DNA of 28,363 nucleotides from DASRHG01 sp035650655 (GTDB taxonomy: Bacteria > Desulfobacterota > Binatia > DP-6), in assembly GCA_035650655.1 (NCBI GenBank), contig DASRHG010000143.1:1-28363 (forward strand). Reading direction: 5' to 3'. The notes beneath the pieces were generated by a model, which searched no databases, had not been told where the DNA came from, and was given only the letters and a program-made list of their open reading frames with translations. A program made the translations under genes and the position numbers. This document shows positions 1 through 7,884 of this stretch, in pieces (position 1 is the stretch's first letter; every line of letters begins with the position of its first letter).

Positions 1-622
1 GGAAGTCGAGATGGTCGCGGGTCAGGTTCGTGAACACGGCCGCGTCGAACGCCGCCCCGGCGACGCGGTCCTGCACGAGCGCGTGGGACGAGACCTCGAT
101 GGCGACGTGCGTCGTGCCGGCGTCGCGCATCGCCGCGAAGAGCCGCTGGAGCGTCGGCGCGTCCGGCGTGGTGAGGGGCGCCGGCTCCTCGCGTCCGGCG
201 AACCGGTACGCGATCGTCCCGACGACGCCGGCCCGGAACCCGGCGGCGCGCCAGATCGCCTCGAGGAGCCACGTCGTCGTCGTCTTGCCGTTCGTCCCGG
301 TGACGCCGACGAGCGTCAGGCCGGCGCTCGGGTCCCCGGCGAGCCGGGCGGCCGCGAGCCCGAGGAGCCGGCGCGCCTGGTCGGTCGTGACGATGGTCAC
401 CCCGGGGGCGTCGACGGGACTCTCCGAGACGACCGCGGCCGCGCCGCGCGCGACGGCCTCCGCGACGTGCGCGCGCCCGTCGTCGCGCGCGCCGGCGAGC
501 GCGAAGAAGACGTCGCCGCGCTCGACGGTGCGCGAGTCGGCCGTGAGCGCGCGGATCTCGACGTCCGGTCCGCGGCGCGCGACGCGCGGCCCGAGGCCGT
601 CGAGCAGCGTCGAGAGGCGCAT
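1..622 (-). CDS. murE: UDP-N-acetylmuramyl-tripeptide synthetase MurE, N-terminal part (cut by window edge)
   Basis: This cytoplasmic ligase adds the third amino acid (usually meso-diaminopimelate in Gram-negatives) to UDP-MurNAc-L-Ala-D-Glu in peptidoglycan synthesis. The first 207 residues are present and the rest lies beyond position 1. Visible features are the N-terminal Mur ligase domain with ADSRTVERGDVFFAL near residues 28-42, the ATP-binding loop GTNGKTTT at 109-116, TTPDAPTLQR at 151-160, EVSSHALVQDRV at 176-187 and FTNLTRDHLDF at 197-207, all in the family order. The chosen ATG gives the usual MurE beginning (MRLSTLLDGL); an in-frame GTG six codons upstream is the alternative. It follows ftsI by 83 bases in the standard dcw order. 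The substrate-specificity motif is outside the window, so the third amino acid cannot be read. Confidence 0.95.
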   Translation of the reverse strand, partial: MRLSTLLDGLGPRVARRGPDVEIRALTADSRTVERGDVFFALAGARDDGRAHVAEAVARGAAAVVSESPVDAPGVTIVTTDQARRLLGLAAARLAGDPSAGLTLVGVTGTNGKTTTTWLLEAIWRAAGFRAGVVGTIAYRFAGREEPAPLTTPDAPTLQRLFAAMRDAGTTHVAIEVSSHALVQDRVAGAAFDAAVFTNLTRDHLDF

Positions 623-705
623 CCCGCCATCATAGGACACGCCGCGCGGGGCCGCACCTCGGTCGGCAAACTCGGCCGCGTCCCTCGGGACGGTGCGCCG
701 CACGG

Positions 706-2706
706 TCAGGGCGCGACCGTCCCGTCGCCGGGCGCCAGGCGGAGCGCCAGGCGGCGGTCGGCCGCGAGCGGCGTGCCGGGCGGCGGCACCTGCTGCGCGA
801 CGTAGCCCGTGCCCGTCACTTCGACGTCCCAGCCGCTCGTCTGCGCGCGGAGGAGCGCCTCGCGAAGCGAGAGGCCGAGGAAGCTCGGCGTGCCGTTCGG
901 GTCGGGCAGCGGCTCCGCACTCGCCGGCGCCGCGGCCGCGGGCGCGGGCGCGCGGCGCTCGGCCGGCGGCACGGCGTCGACGAGCTGCACGGCCGGCGTC
1001 GCCGGCTCGACGCCCAGGTGCTTCAGGCCCGCGACCGCGATGCCGCGGAAGACGGGGGCCGCGACGATGCCGCCGTAGCTCGACGTCGTCGGCTCGTCGA
1101 TCATCACGAGGATGACGAGTCGGGGGTCGTCCGCGGGCACGAAGCCGACGAAGGAGCCGATCCGCTTGGACGAGTAGCCGCCGGTGTGCGCGTTCACCTT
1201 CTGCGCGGTCCCCGTCTTGCCGGCGACCGGGAAATCCTCGACCCGTGCCTTCGAGCCCGTCCCTCCCTTCTCCTCGACCACGCGACGGAGGAGCTCCGTC
1301 ACGATCGCGGCCGTGCGCGGGCTCACGACACGCCGCACGAGGACCGGCTCGTTCTCGAGGGTGACCTCGCCCGTCGGCGCCACGATGCGGCGCACGAGGT
1401 ACGGACGCATGAGCTGCCCGCCGTTCGCGATCGCCGCGAACGCCGCGGCCATCTGGATCGGCGTCACCGAGACGCCCTGCCCGAAGCTGTGCGTCGCGAG
1501 GTCGATGCGGGCCCACGTCTCGGCGGGGTGGAGGAGCCCGGGCGTCTCGCCGCGAAGCTCGATGCCCGTCTTTTCGCCGAAGCCGAAGCTGCGGAGGTAC
1601 CGATAGTACCGCTCACGACCGAGGCGCTCGCCCACCTTCGCGGCACCGATGTTGCTCGAGTACTGGATCACCTCCGCGAACGACAGCCAGCCGTGGGGGT
1701 GCGAGTCGTGGATCGTCCACTTCCCGACCTGGAAGCGGCCGTTCTCGCAGTTGAACATCTCGGACGGCGTGACGATCTTCTCCTCGATCGCCGCCGCCGC
1801 GAGGATCGCCTTGAACGTCGAGCCCGGCTCGTAGAAGTCGCTGATGGCGCGGTTGCGGACGCGGGCGTGCCACTGCGGGTCGCGCGCGACCGTCCGCGGG
1901 TCCGCGGCCTCGTTCGGGTTGTAGGTGGGGTAGTTCGCGAGCGCGAGCACCTCGCCCGTGCGCGGGTCGAGCACGACGGCGGCCCCGGCGACGGCTTTCG
2001 CGGCCGCCACCCCGGCCGCCAGCTCCTTCTCCGTCGCGTCCTGGATCGCCGCGTCGATCGTGAGCTCGACGCGTTCGCCCTGCGCGGGCGGCGCCTGCAC
2101 GCCGTTCGTCGAGATCTCGCGGCCGCGCGCGTCGCGGTCGACGTGGAGGTACTGCGGCTCGCCGCGGATCACGCGGTCGAGGCGGCTCTCGATGCCCTCG
2201 AGGCCCTGGGAGTCGACGCCGACGAACCCGAGCACGTGCGCGGCGAGGCTTCCGTGCGGGTAGAAGCGGCGGGCCTCCGCGACGGTGTACACCCCGCGCA
2301 GCGCCAGGCGCTCGACCGCCTCCGCCTCGCGCGGGAGGACGTGGCGTGCGAGCCAGACGAACGGCTGGCCGCGGTCGATCTTCGCGCGAACGGCGCGCGC
2401 GGGGACGTGGAGCGCCGCCGCCAGCGCCGGGATCCGCGCCTCCTGCCCGCGGAACTCGCGCGGGCGCAGGTAGACGGACGGCACGTCGACGGAGAGCGCG
2501 AGCGACTCGCCGTTGCGGTCGACGATCGGCCCGCGGTGCGGCATGAGCTCGATCCGCTGCCGGTGCTGCATCGCCGCGAGTCGGGCGAGCGCCGGCCCGC
2601 GGAGCACCGCGAGGTCGACGGCCCGGACGACGAGCAGCGCGAAGAGGCCGGCGAACACGCCAGCCACGACGCCCATCCGCGTCTGCGGCCGCGCGACCCT
2701 CTTCAC
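706..2706 (-). CDS. ftsI: Septal peptidoglycan transpeptidase FtsI (PBP3) with C-terminal PASTA-like domain
   Basis: This class B penicillin-binding protein cross-links septal peptidoglycan; it is anchored in the inner membrane and acts in the periplasm. The 666-residue product has one membrane segment near residues 11-34, a PBP dimerisation domain (about 55-205) and a transpeptidase domain (about 220-565). The three active-site motifs are intact: STFK at 296-299 (nucleophile S296), SSN at 350-352 and KTGT at 497-500. After a Pro/Ala-rich linker (about 575-602), residues 603-661 read as one PASTA domain. The start is a GTG whose first three bases overlap the ftsL stop codon (GTGA); upstream in-frame ATGs lie inside ftsL and give low-quality sequence. 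The overlap implies translational coupling. Confidence 0.95.
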   Translation of the reverse strand: MKRVARPQTRMGVVAGVFAGLFALLVVRAVDLAVLRGPALARLAAMQHRQRIELMPHRGPIVDRNGESLALSVDVPSVYLRPREFRGQEARIPALAAALHVPARAVRAKIDRGQPFVWLARHVLPREAEAVERLALRGVYTVAEARRFYPHGSLAAHVLGFVGVDSQGLEGIESRLDRVIRGEPQYLHVDRDARGREISTNGVQAPPAQGERVELTIDAAIQDATEKELAAGVAAAKAVAGAAVVLDPRTGEVLALANYPTYNPNEAADPRTVARDPQWHARVRNRAISDFYEPGSTFKAILAAAAIEEKIVTPSEMFNCENGRFQVGKWTIHDSHPHGWLSFAEVIQYSSNIGAAKVGERLGRERYYRYLRSFGFGEKTGIELRGETPGLLHPAETWARIDLATHSFGQGVSVTPIQMAAAFAAIANGGQLMRPYLVRRIVAPTGEVTLENEPVLVRRVVSPRTAAIVTELLRRVVEEKGGTGSKARVEDFPVAGKTGTAQKVNAHTGGYSSKRIGSFVGFVPADDPRLVILVMIDEPTTSSYGGIVAAPVFRGIAVAGLKHLGVEPATPAVQLVDAVPPAERRAPAPAAAAPASAEPLPDPNGTPSFLGLSLREALLRAQTSGWDVEVTGTGYVAQQVPPPGTPLAADRRLALRLAPGDGTVAP

Positions 2707-3065
2707 CTGAGCGTCACCACCTGGCCCTTGCGCGCGTCGACCATCCCGAGACGGTGCCGGGCGATGTCGTCGATGCGCCGAGGATCGCGCAGCGTCGCGC
2801 GTTCGACCTCGAGCTCGCGTCGATCGTGCTCGAGTCTCAGCTGCATCTGCCGCACGACGGAGAGGTCGTAGCCCAGGTGCAGAACCTGGAGGCGCAGCCA
2901 CACCTGCAGCATGCAGAGCACGATCAGGACGGCGCCAAGCGCGAGCGCGCGGCGGACGAGCCAGCCCCGCATGGTGCGGAGGAGGCGACCGCCGTCCCCG
3001 GCCGGCCGGACCAGCGGCCGCCGCACGGTCAAGGTGTGCGTCGCGGAGGACGGGGGCGGGCTCAT
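2703..3065 (-). CDS. ftsL: Cell division protein FtsL
   Basis: FtsL is a small bitopic divisome protein that, with FtsB and FtsQ, relays the signal that activates FtsWI. The 120-residue product has a short Pro/Arg-rich cytoplasmic tail, one hydrophobic segment at about residues 40-58, a charged heptad-like coiled-coil stretch at about 62-97, and the typical C-terminal IARHRLGMVDARKGQVV segment. Its ATG overlaps the rsmH stop (ATGA), and its own stop overlaps the ftsI GTG, so all three genes are probably translationally coupled. Sequence conservation in FtsL is low, so the call rests on size, topology, the C-terminal motif and position between rsmH and ftsI. Confidence 0.88.
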   Translation of the reverse strand: MSPPPSSATHTLTVRRPLVRPAGDGGRLLRTMRGWLVRRALALGAVLIVLCMLQVWLRLQVLHLGYDLSVVRQMQLRLEHDRRELEVERATLRDPRRIDDIARHRLGMVDARKGQVVTLR

Positions 3066-4081
3066 CCGTCCCCTCCGAGCCGCTCGACGACCCGGAGCCG
3101 GGCGCTCCGGCTGCGCGGGTTTCGCGCGATCTCCTCGGCGGACGGCCGGAGCGGACGGCGCGTGAGGACGCGGACCTTCGCGCTCCAGCCGCACGTGCAG
3201 GGCGAGACGCGCGGCGGGCAGAGGCAGCCCACCGCCCAGCGGCGGAAGGCCTCCTTCACGCGGCGGTCCTCGAGCGAATGGTAGGCGAGGACGGCGAGCC
3301 GCCCGCCCGGACGAAGCACGCGCCAGCCGCCCGCCAGGAAGCGGTCGAGCTCGGCGAGCTCGTCGTTGACGGCGATTCGAAGCGCCTGGAACGTCCGCGT
3401 CGCGGGGTGGAGGCCGGGGCGGCCGCGCCCGAGCACGCGCCCCACGACGTCCGCGAGCTCGCGCGTCGTCCGGAGCGGCCGCGCGCGGACGATCGCGCGC
3501 GCGACGGCGCGGGCGCGCCGCTCCTCGCCGTACTCGGCGAGGATGCGGGCCAGCTCCGCCTCCGACGACGCGTTCACGACGTCGGCCGCCGTCGTCGGGG
3601 CGGTCGGGTCCATCCGCATGTCGAGCGGGCCCTCGGCACGGAAGGTGAACCCGCGCTCGGGCACGTCCAGCTGGAGCGAGCTCACGCCGAGGTCGAGGAG
3701 GACGGCGTCGGCACCGTCCCAGCCGAGGCCCTCGAGCACGGCCTCGAGGTCGGCGTACGACGCGTGGCGGAGGACGACGCGGTCGGCGACCGCGGCGAGG
3801 CGCGCGCGGGCGCGCGCGAGCGCCTCAGGATCGCGGTCGAGCCCGAGTAGCGTGGTGCCGGGCGACGCCGCCAGCAGCGCGGCCGCGTGACCGCCGAGCC
3901 CGACGGTCGCGTCGACGAGATGGGCACCCGGCCGGGGGCGCAGCCACTCCACCACCACCCCCACCAGCACCGGAACGTGGGCCGCGCCCACCGGCCCGAT
4001 GCCCGTCTCCGTCACTCGGTCGCGCATCTCGGGCGGCGCCTCGTGCTCCACGCGCTGAATCCCAGCGCCCGCCGCCTCCAC
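3062..4081 (-). CDS. rsmH: 16S rRNA (cytosine-1402-N4)-methyltransferase RsmH
   Basis: RsmH (MraW) uses S-adenosylmethionine to methylate N4 of C1402 in the 16S rRNA decoding centre. The 339-residue product shows HVPVL near residue 35, the SAM-binding VDATVGLGGHAAALL segment, a DLGVSSLQLDVPERGF block followed by GPLDMRMDP, TFQALRIAVNDEL, and YHSLEDRRVKEAF, which together define the family. The GTG start was chosen because TAGGAG lies six bases upstream. An internal ATG at 4027 would give 321 residues, closer to the usual length of about 310, and cannot be excluded. The gene follows mraZ by 44 bases and overlaps ftsL by 4. Confidence 0.95.
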   Translation of the reverse strand: MEAAGAGIQRVEHEAPPEMRDRVTETGIGPVGAAHVPVLVGVVVEWLRPRPGAHLVDATVGLGGHAAALLAASPGTTLLGLDRDPEALARARARLAAVADRVVLRHASYADLEAVLEGLGWDGADAVLLDLGVSSLQLDVPERGFTFRAEGPLDMRMDPTAPTTAADVVNASSEAELARILAEYGEERRARAVARAIVRARPLRTTRELADVVGRVLGRGRPGLHPATRTFQALRIAVNDELAELDRFLAGGWRVLRPGGRLAVLAYHSLEDRRVKEAFRRWAVGCLCPPRVSPCTCGWSAKVRVLTRRPLRPSAEEIARNPRSRSARLRVVERLGGDG

Positions 4082-4125
4082 CGCCCACTCCTACCTCCGC
4101 CCGCCGGCGGTCTCTCGTGACTCAC

Positions 4126-4578
4126 TCACAGGTCGAGCTCACCCCACCGATCGGGGTTCGCGAGGAAGGCCTCCTCGTCCGAAGCGAACACGCGCTGCCA
4201 CGTATCCTTGTCCCAGATGCGGAACTTGTCGATGTCGCCGGTGAGCATCGCCTCGCGCCCGAGCCCGGCGTACTCGCGGAGGAGCTGCGGGATGACGATC
4301 CGTCCCTGCGCGTCGAGCTCGCACTCGTGCGCCCCGGACACGTAATAGTTGCGGAAGCTCGCGAGCGCCGGGTCGAAGCGCTTCTTCGCGAGGAGCCTGA
4401 GCTCGAGCTGCTTCCAGGCTGCGAGCGGGTAGACGTCGAGACAGCGCTCGCCGCGCATGCCGTATTTGGTGACGACGAGGCGCCCCTCCTGGAGCCCGGA
4501 GAGCGCCTCCCGGAAGCGGGCCGGGATGGCCACCCGCCCCTTGTCGTCGACCGTGTGCGCGAAGTGTCCGCGGAACAT
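4126..4578 (-). CDS. mraZ: Transcriptional regulator MraZ
   Basis: MraZ is the ring-forming SpoVT/AbrB-type DNA-binding protein that starts dcw clusters and in studied bacteria represses its own operon. The 150-residue product begins with the hallmark MFRGHFAHTVDDKGR and contains two AbrB-like repeats: DDKGRVAIPARFREAL in the N-terminal half and LDAQGRIVIPQLLREY in the C-terminal half. It is the first gene after a recognisable promoter (4674-4703). G-rich TGGGN elements that could be its own operator lie in and below that promoter. Length and motifs are normal for the family. Confidence 0.96.
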   Translation of the reverse strand: MFRGHFAHTVDDKGRVAIPARFREALSGLQEGRLVVTKYGMRGERCLDVYPLAAWKQLELRLLAKKRFDPALASFRNYYVSGAHECELDAQGRIVIPQLLREYAGLGREAMLTGDIDKFRIWDKDTWQRVFASDEEAFLANPDRWGELDL

Positions 4579-4629
4579 CCCGCCATCCGTGGAGCCTCAA
4601 CCCCTCCATCCGCCTGCTCCACCGCCGCC

Positions 4630-4685
4630 ACCCATCATAATCCACCACAAACCGCTTGACCCCACCACGCGCGCTTGTAGCCCCA
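4630..4685 (-). promoter_or_regulatory. Possible MraZ operator: three TGGGN elements
   Basis: Minus-strand TGGGG occurs at 4685-4681 (inside the promoter spacer) and at 4664-4660, and TGGGT at 4634-4630. The first two sit in a longer imperfect direct repeat, GGTGGGG followed by CTACAAGCG or TCAAGCG. The offsets of 21 and 30 bases are close to two and three helical turns. MraZ of other bacteria binds TGGGN repeats at helical spacing upstream of mraZ, so autoregulation is a reasonable inference. G-rich sequence is common here, which lowers confidence. Confidence 0.4.
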
Positions 4686-4703
4686 CCGCACACAGGCTGT
4701 CAA
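4674..4703 (-). promoter_or_regulatory. Sigma70-type promoter of mraZ/dcw operon
   Basis: On the minus strand a perfect -35 hexamer TTGACA (4703-4698) is followed after 18 bases by TACAAG (4679-4674), four of six matches to the -10 consensus. The predicted transcript starts near 4667 and has a leader of about 90 bases before the mraZ ATG. The position between rnpB and mraZ fits a separate dcw promoter. It is read from the sequence only. Confidence 0.6.
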
Positions 4704-4819
4704 GGAATTTCTTCGCCCGGGACGGGAGGACGAGGGCCCGCGTGCACGATCGCACCCGGACCCGCGCGGGGCGCGACTCGCCGGGGCTCGTCGGGGGCCG
4801 GCTCTCAACCGCGGGCAGC

Positions 4820-4843
4820 GGCGCCGGGGCGGCCGCCGGCGCC
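4820..4843 (-). terminator. GC-rich hairpin just downstream of rnpB
   Basis: GGCGCCGG (4820-4827) and CCGGCGCC (4836-4843) form a perfect 8-bp stem with an 8-base loop, starting 3 bases after the inferred 3' end of the RNase P RNA. There is no U-tract after it in the minus-strand direction, so it may mark RNA processing or a factor-dependent stop instead of an intrinsic terminator. Confidence 0.35.
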
Positions 4844-4846
4844 GTC

Positions 4847-5237
4847 CGCCGGAGGAGGTCTGTAAGCCGGATCCTGTCCTCCCGCCCAGGAAGCGGGAGC
4901 AGCAGCCATTCATCTGGTCCCCCGGTTGCCCAGGGGATCGAGCGACCAACCCGAGGGAACGGACGGGCCGTCCGCGCCCGGCCGACGCCGGACCTCCCTC
5001 CTATCTGGTCTTGCTCCGGGTGGGGTTTACCGAGCGTCCGCCCTCACGAGCGGACCTGGTGAGCTCTTACCTCGCCGTTTCACCCTTGCTCCGGGCCCGA
5101 AGGTCCGGGGCGGTCTCTTTTCTGTGGCACTTTCCCCCGATCGCTCGGGGCCGCCGTTAGCGGCCACCCTGCCCTGTGGAGTCCGGACTTTCCTCCCGCC
5201 GCGTTCGCGGCGAGCGGCTGCTCGACCTCCTCCGGCG
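4847..5237 (-). ncRNA. rnpB: RNase P RNA, bacterial type A
   Basis: This is the catalytic RNA of RNase P, which removes the 5' leader from tRNA precursors. On the minus strand the conserved 5' core GAGGAAAGTCCGGACTCC followed by ACAGGGCAGGGTG (P4 and neighbouring joints) is plain, as are GCCACAGAAA with AGACCGCC, GGTAAACCCCACCCGGAGCA, and the 3' P4 partner region ending GGCTTACAGACC. The ends were set by helix P1: GCCGGAGGAGGTC at 5236-5224 pairs perfectly over 13 bp with GACCTCCTCCGGC at 4860-4848. The length of about 391 nt is normal for type A. It begins about 12 bases after the zinc-ribbon gene's stop, so it is probably released from a longer transcript or has a promoter inside that gene. 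Exact ends are inferred from pairing. Confidence 0.95.
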
Positions 5238-5249
5238 CACGGCGCGGCG

Positions 5250-5975
5250 CTAGCCGTTCGCCTCCTCCGCCTCGTTCCGCCAGTAGAGCATCCGCTGGCA
5301 GTTCGGGCAAAGGATCACCTTCTCCCGGCGCTGGATCTCGTTGAACAGCTGCGGGGGGATCCGCATCCGGCAGCCCTGGCACGTCCCCGCGCGGATCTCG
5401 ACGACGGCGAGGCCGCCCCGGCGCGAGAAGATCATCTCGTACTTCCGCCGGAGCTCGCCGTCGACGCTCTCGACGATGGCCGTTCGCGTGGCGCGGTCGT
5501 GCTCGATCTCGCTCGTCAGGCGCTCGATCTTCTCGCGCAGCTCGGCGGCCTCGCTGTCGCGCTCGGCCGTCAGACGGGCGAGCTCGCTCTCAACGGCGTC
5601 CCGCTTCGCGTTCGCCGCCTCCACCTGCTCCATCACGGCGACGAGCTCGGTCTCGAGCTGCGTCGTCTCTTCCTTCAAGAGCTCGACCTCGCGTTTCGCG
5701 AGCCCGAGCTCCTTCTCGTTGCGGATGCGCGTGATCCGCATCCGGCGGTCCTTCATCTTCGCTTCGGCCGCGGCGAGCCGCGCTTCGAGGTCGCGCTGGC
5801 GAGCGCCGAGCGCCGCCGCTTCCTCGCGCGCCGCGCTCGCGGCGGCCGTCTGCACCCGAACGGCCTCCTCCAGCGCAGCGACTCTCTTCTCTCCGTCGGC
5901 GACCTCCAGCGTCTTCGCGCGCAGGCTCTGGTCCACCAATTGCAGCTTGGCCAGAACCTCGATCTGCGACTCCAA
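5250..5975 (-). CDS. Coiled-coil protein with C-terminal C4 zinc ribbon (zf-RING_7-like)
   Basis: The 241-residue product has a long alpha-helical coiled coil rich in Glu, Arg, Ala and Leu (about residues 5-180), followed by a zinc-ribbon domain with CQGC and, about 20 residues later, CPNC as metal ligands. This matches a widespread bacterial family (COG1579-like) thought to act in nucleic-acid binding or protein scaffolding; no reaction is assigned. The start is a TTG preceded at six bases by a strong GGGAGGT ribosome-binding site; the upstream ATG near 6041 would run into the tRNA gene and was rejected. It sits between tRNA-Met and rnpB, all in one direction, which hints at a role close to RNA metabolism. 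Confidence 0.85.
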   Translation of the reverse strand: MESQIEVLAKLQLVDQSLRAKTLEVADGEKRVAALEEAVRVQTAAASAAREEAAALGARQRDLEARLAAAEAKMKDRRMRITRIRNEKELGLAKREVELLKEETTQLETELVAVMEQVEAANAKRDAVESELARLTAERDSEAAELREKIERLTSEIEHDRATRTAIVESVDGELRRKYEMIFSRRGGLAVVEIRAGTCQGCRMRIPPQLFNEIQRREKVILCPNCQRMLYWRNEAEEANG

Positions 5976-6018
5976 CCTGGAACCTCCCTTCCGTGTCTCA
6001 GCGTGCGGTGCCCGGCGG

Positions 6019-6092
6019 TGGGCCCAGTGTGACTCGAACACACGACCCGCCGGTTATGAGCCGGCAGCTCTGACCTCCTGAGCTATGGGCCC
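6019..6092 (-). tRNA. tRNA-Met (anticodon CAT)
   Basis: The 74-nt minus-strand sequence folds as a cloverleaf: acceptor GGGCCCA/TGGGCCC, D stem GCTC/GAGC, anticodon stem GCCGG/CCGGC around loop CTCATAA (anticodon CAT), five-base variable loop GGGTC, and T stem GTGTG/CACAC around TTCGAGT, with discriminator A. The first base pair is G-C, so it is not an initiator tRNA. The variable loop resembles elongator Met more than the CAT-anticodon Ile2 tRNA, but Ile2 remains possible. The 3' CCA is not fully encoded (CCG follows). It lies between rpoD and the zinc-ribbon gene with no clear promoter of its own, so it is probably processed from the operon transcript. Confidence 0.92.
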
Positions 6093-6139
6093 ACGTGCGG
6101 GCGAGTCAAGCACCGAACGCCTGGTTCTGCAAGGGCGGC

Positions 6140-7876
6140 TCAGTCTTCGGCGAAGCTTTTCAGGTGTCGCGCGCGGCTCGGATGCCGCAGCTTGCGCAGT
6201 GCCTTCGCTTCGATCTGGCGGATCCGCTCGCGCGTCACGCAGAAGCGCGTGCCGACCTCCTCCAGCGTGTGGTCCTGGTACTCGCCGATGCCGAACCGGA
6301 GGCGGAGCACCTGCTCCTCGCGGGGCGTGAGCGTCGCGAGCACGCGGCTCGTCTGCTCGCGGAGGTTCTGGCTCATCACCGCCTCGACGGGCGCGACGGC
6401 CGATTCGTCCTCGATGAAGTCGCCCAGATGGCTGTCCTCCTCCTCGCCGACCGGCGTCTCGAGCGAGATGGGCTCCTTCGCGACGCGCATGACGCGCTGG
6501 ACCTTCTCCACGGGAATCTCCATGCGCGCGGCGATCTCCTCCGGGCTCGGCTCGCGTCCGAGCTCCTGCACGAGCCCCCGCGAGATGCGGACGAAGCGGT
6601 TGATCGTCTCGACCATGTGCACCGGGATGCGGATCGTGCGCGCCTGATCCGCGATCGCACGCGTGATCGCCTGGCGGATCCACCACGTGGCGTAGGTGGA
6701 GAACTTGTAGCCGCGCTGGTACTCGAATTTGTCGACGGCGCGCATGAGCCCCATGTTCCCCTCCTGGATGAGGTCGAGGAACTGGAGGCCCCGGCTCATG
6801 TAGCGCTTCGCGATCGAGACGACGAGGCGGAGGTTCGCCTGGATCAGCTCCTGCTTCGCCGTGCCCGCGCGCAGCTCGCCGGCGCGCATCGCGCCCACCG
6901 TCCGCTGCAGCTCCGCCGCGGACATCCCCACCTCGCGTTCGGCATCGCGGATCGCGCGGCGCGTCGCACGGAGGTTCTCGCCGAGCGCCGCGAGCTCCGC
7001 CTGGTCGATGCCGAGCTCGGCCGCGCCGCGCGCGACCGCGTCGCTCGGCGCCTTCGTCGGCGTCTCGCCCCCGTGGAGGACGACGCCGCTCGTCAGCCGG
7101 AGCAGCTCGGCGACCGGCCGGCCGTACCGCTCCTCCTGCGCCCGGAGGCCGGTGCGAAGAAGGTCGATGCGCCCGGCGGCGGTGCGGAGCGCGCGGGCGA
7201 TTGCATCGACGTGCCGGTGGCCGAGCCCGAGGCGGCAGAGCGCGTCGGTCTGCCGCTCCGCGAATCGCGCGACGCGCGCCGCCGCCTTCGCGTCCAACCG
7301 GCGGCGGCCGCCGCCCATCCGCGCGAGGAGCCGCGCCCGCTCCGCGGCGATCCGGCGCGCGCGGGCGACCTGCGCGAGGAAGCGGCGCCGCTGCCGGACG
7401 TCCTCCTTCCGGTCCTCGCCGTCCTCCTGCCCGTCCGGATCCTCGGGCTCGTCCCGCACGAGGTCCTCGATCCGCACCTCGCCCGCCCGCAGCCGCTCGG
7501 CGAGTGCCAGCACCCGGGCGAGGGCGTACGGGGTGCCGAGCACGGCGCGGAGGCGCGCCTGCTCGCCCGCCTCGATCCGCTTCGCGATCTCGACCTCGCC
7601 CTCGCGCGTGAGGAGGCTCACCGTCCCCATCTCGCGAAGGTACATGCGGACGGGATCCGAGGTGCGGGCGAGCGTGTCCTCGACGGCGCCCGCACGATCG
7701 TCGATCGCCTCGTCCCCGGCCACCTCGGACGCCACGACCTCGTCGTCGTCGTCCTCGACGTCGGGCACCTCGGGGTCGCCGAGGACCGCGGTCAGGTCCT
7801 CCATGCCCTCGCCGACGAGCGCAATCTCCGGCGTCTCGGGCGCCTTCTGCTCCTGCGTCGCCTGGTTCGTCTTCAC
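6140..7876 (-). CDS. rpoD: Primary RNA polymerase sigma factor RpoD (sigma-70)
   Basis: This is the housekeeping sigma factor that directs RNA polymerase to -35/-10 promoters. The 578-residue product has region 1.2 (DPVRMYLREMG near residue 74), a long Arg-rich non-conserved insert (about 140-330), region 2 with NLRLVVSIAKRY, DLIQEGN and the YATWWIRQAI recognition helix (about 348-405), region 3 (about 420-480), and region 4 with TLTPREEQVLRLRFG and VTRERIRQIEAKALRKL (about 515-565). The N-terminus is a short, very acidic stretch (EDDDDE at 41-46) in which I do not see the usual region 1.1. The start is GTG with a TAGGAG site that overlaps the dnaG stop codon, leaving 8 bases between the genes. 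Confidence 0.97.
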   Translation of the reverse strand: MKTNQATQEQKAPETPEIALVGEGMEDLTAVLGDPEVPDVEDDDDEVVASEVAGDEAIDDRAGAVEDTLARTSDPVRMYLREMGTVSLLTREGEVEIAKRIEAGEQARLRAVLGTPYALARVLALAERLRAGEVRIEDLVRDEPEDPDGQEDGEDRKEDVRQRRRFLAQVARARRIAAERARLLARMGGGRRRLDAKAAARVARFAERQTDALCRLGLGHRHVDAIARALRTAAGRIDLLRTGLRAQEERYGRPVAELLRLTSGVVLHGGETPTKAPSDAVARGAAELGIDQAELAALGENLRATRRAIRDAEREVGMSAAELQRTVGAMRAGELRAGTAKQELIQANLRLVVSIAKRYMSRGLQFLDLIQEGNMGLMRAVDKFEYQRGYKFSTYATWWIRQAITRAIADQARTIRIPVHMVETINRFVRISRGLVQELGREPSPEEIAARMEIPVEKVQRVMRVAKEPISLETPVGEEEDSHLGDFIEDESAVAPVEAVMSQNLREQTSRVLATLTPREEQVLRLRFGIGEYQDHTLEEVGTRFCVTRERIRQIEAKALRKLRHPSRARHLKSFAED

Positions 7877-7884
7877 GCTGACTC

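Noticed and set aside
1018..2871. Long plus-strand open frame across ftsI
   Set aside because: It is the antisense of ftsI; its protein is a repetitive Arg/Asp/Glu-rich translation typical of GC-rich shadows and shows no family motifs.
6092..6120. TTGACT just upstream of the tRNA-Met gene as its promoter
   Set aside because: Only about 11 bases separate it from the mature tRNA 5' end, leaving no room for a -10 element.
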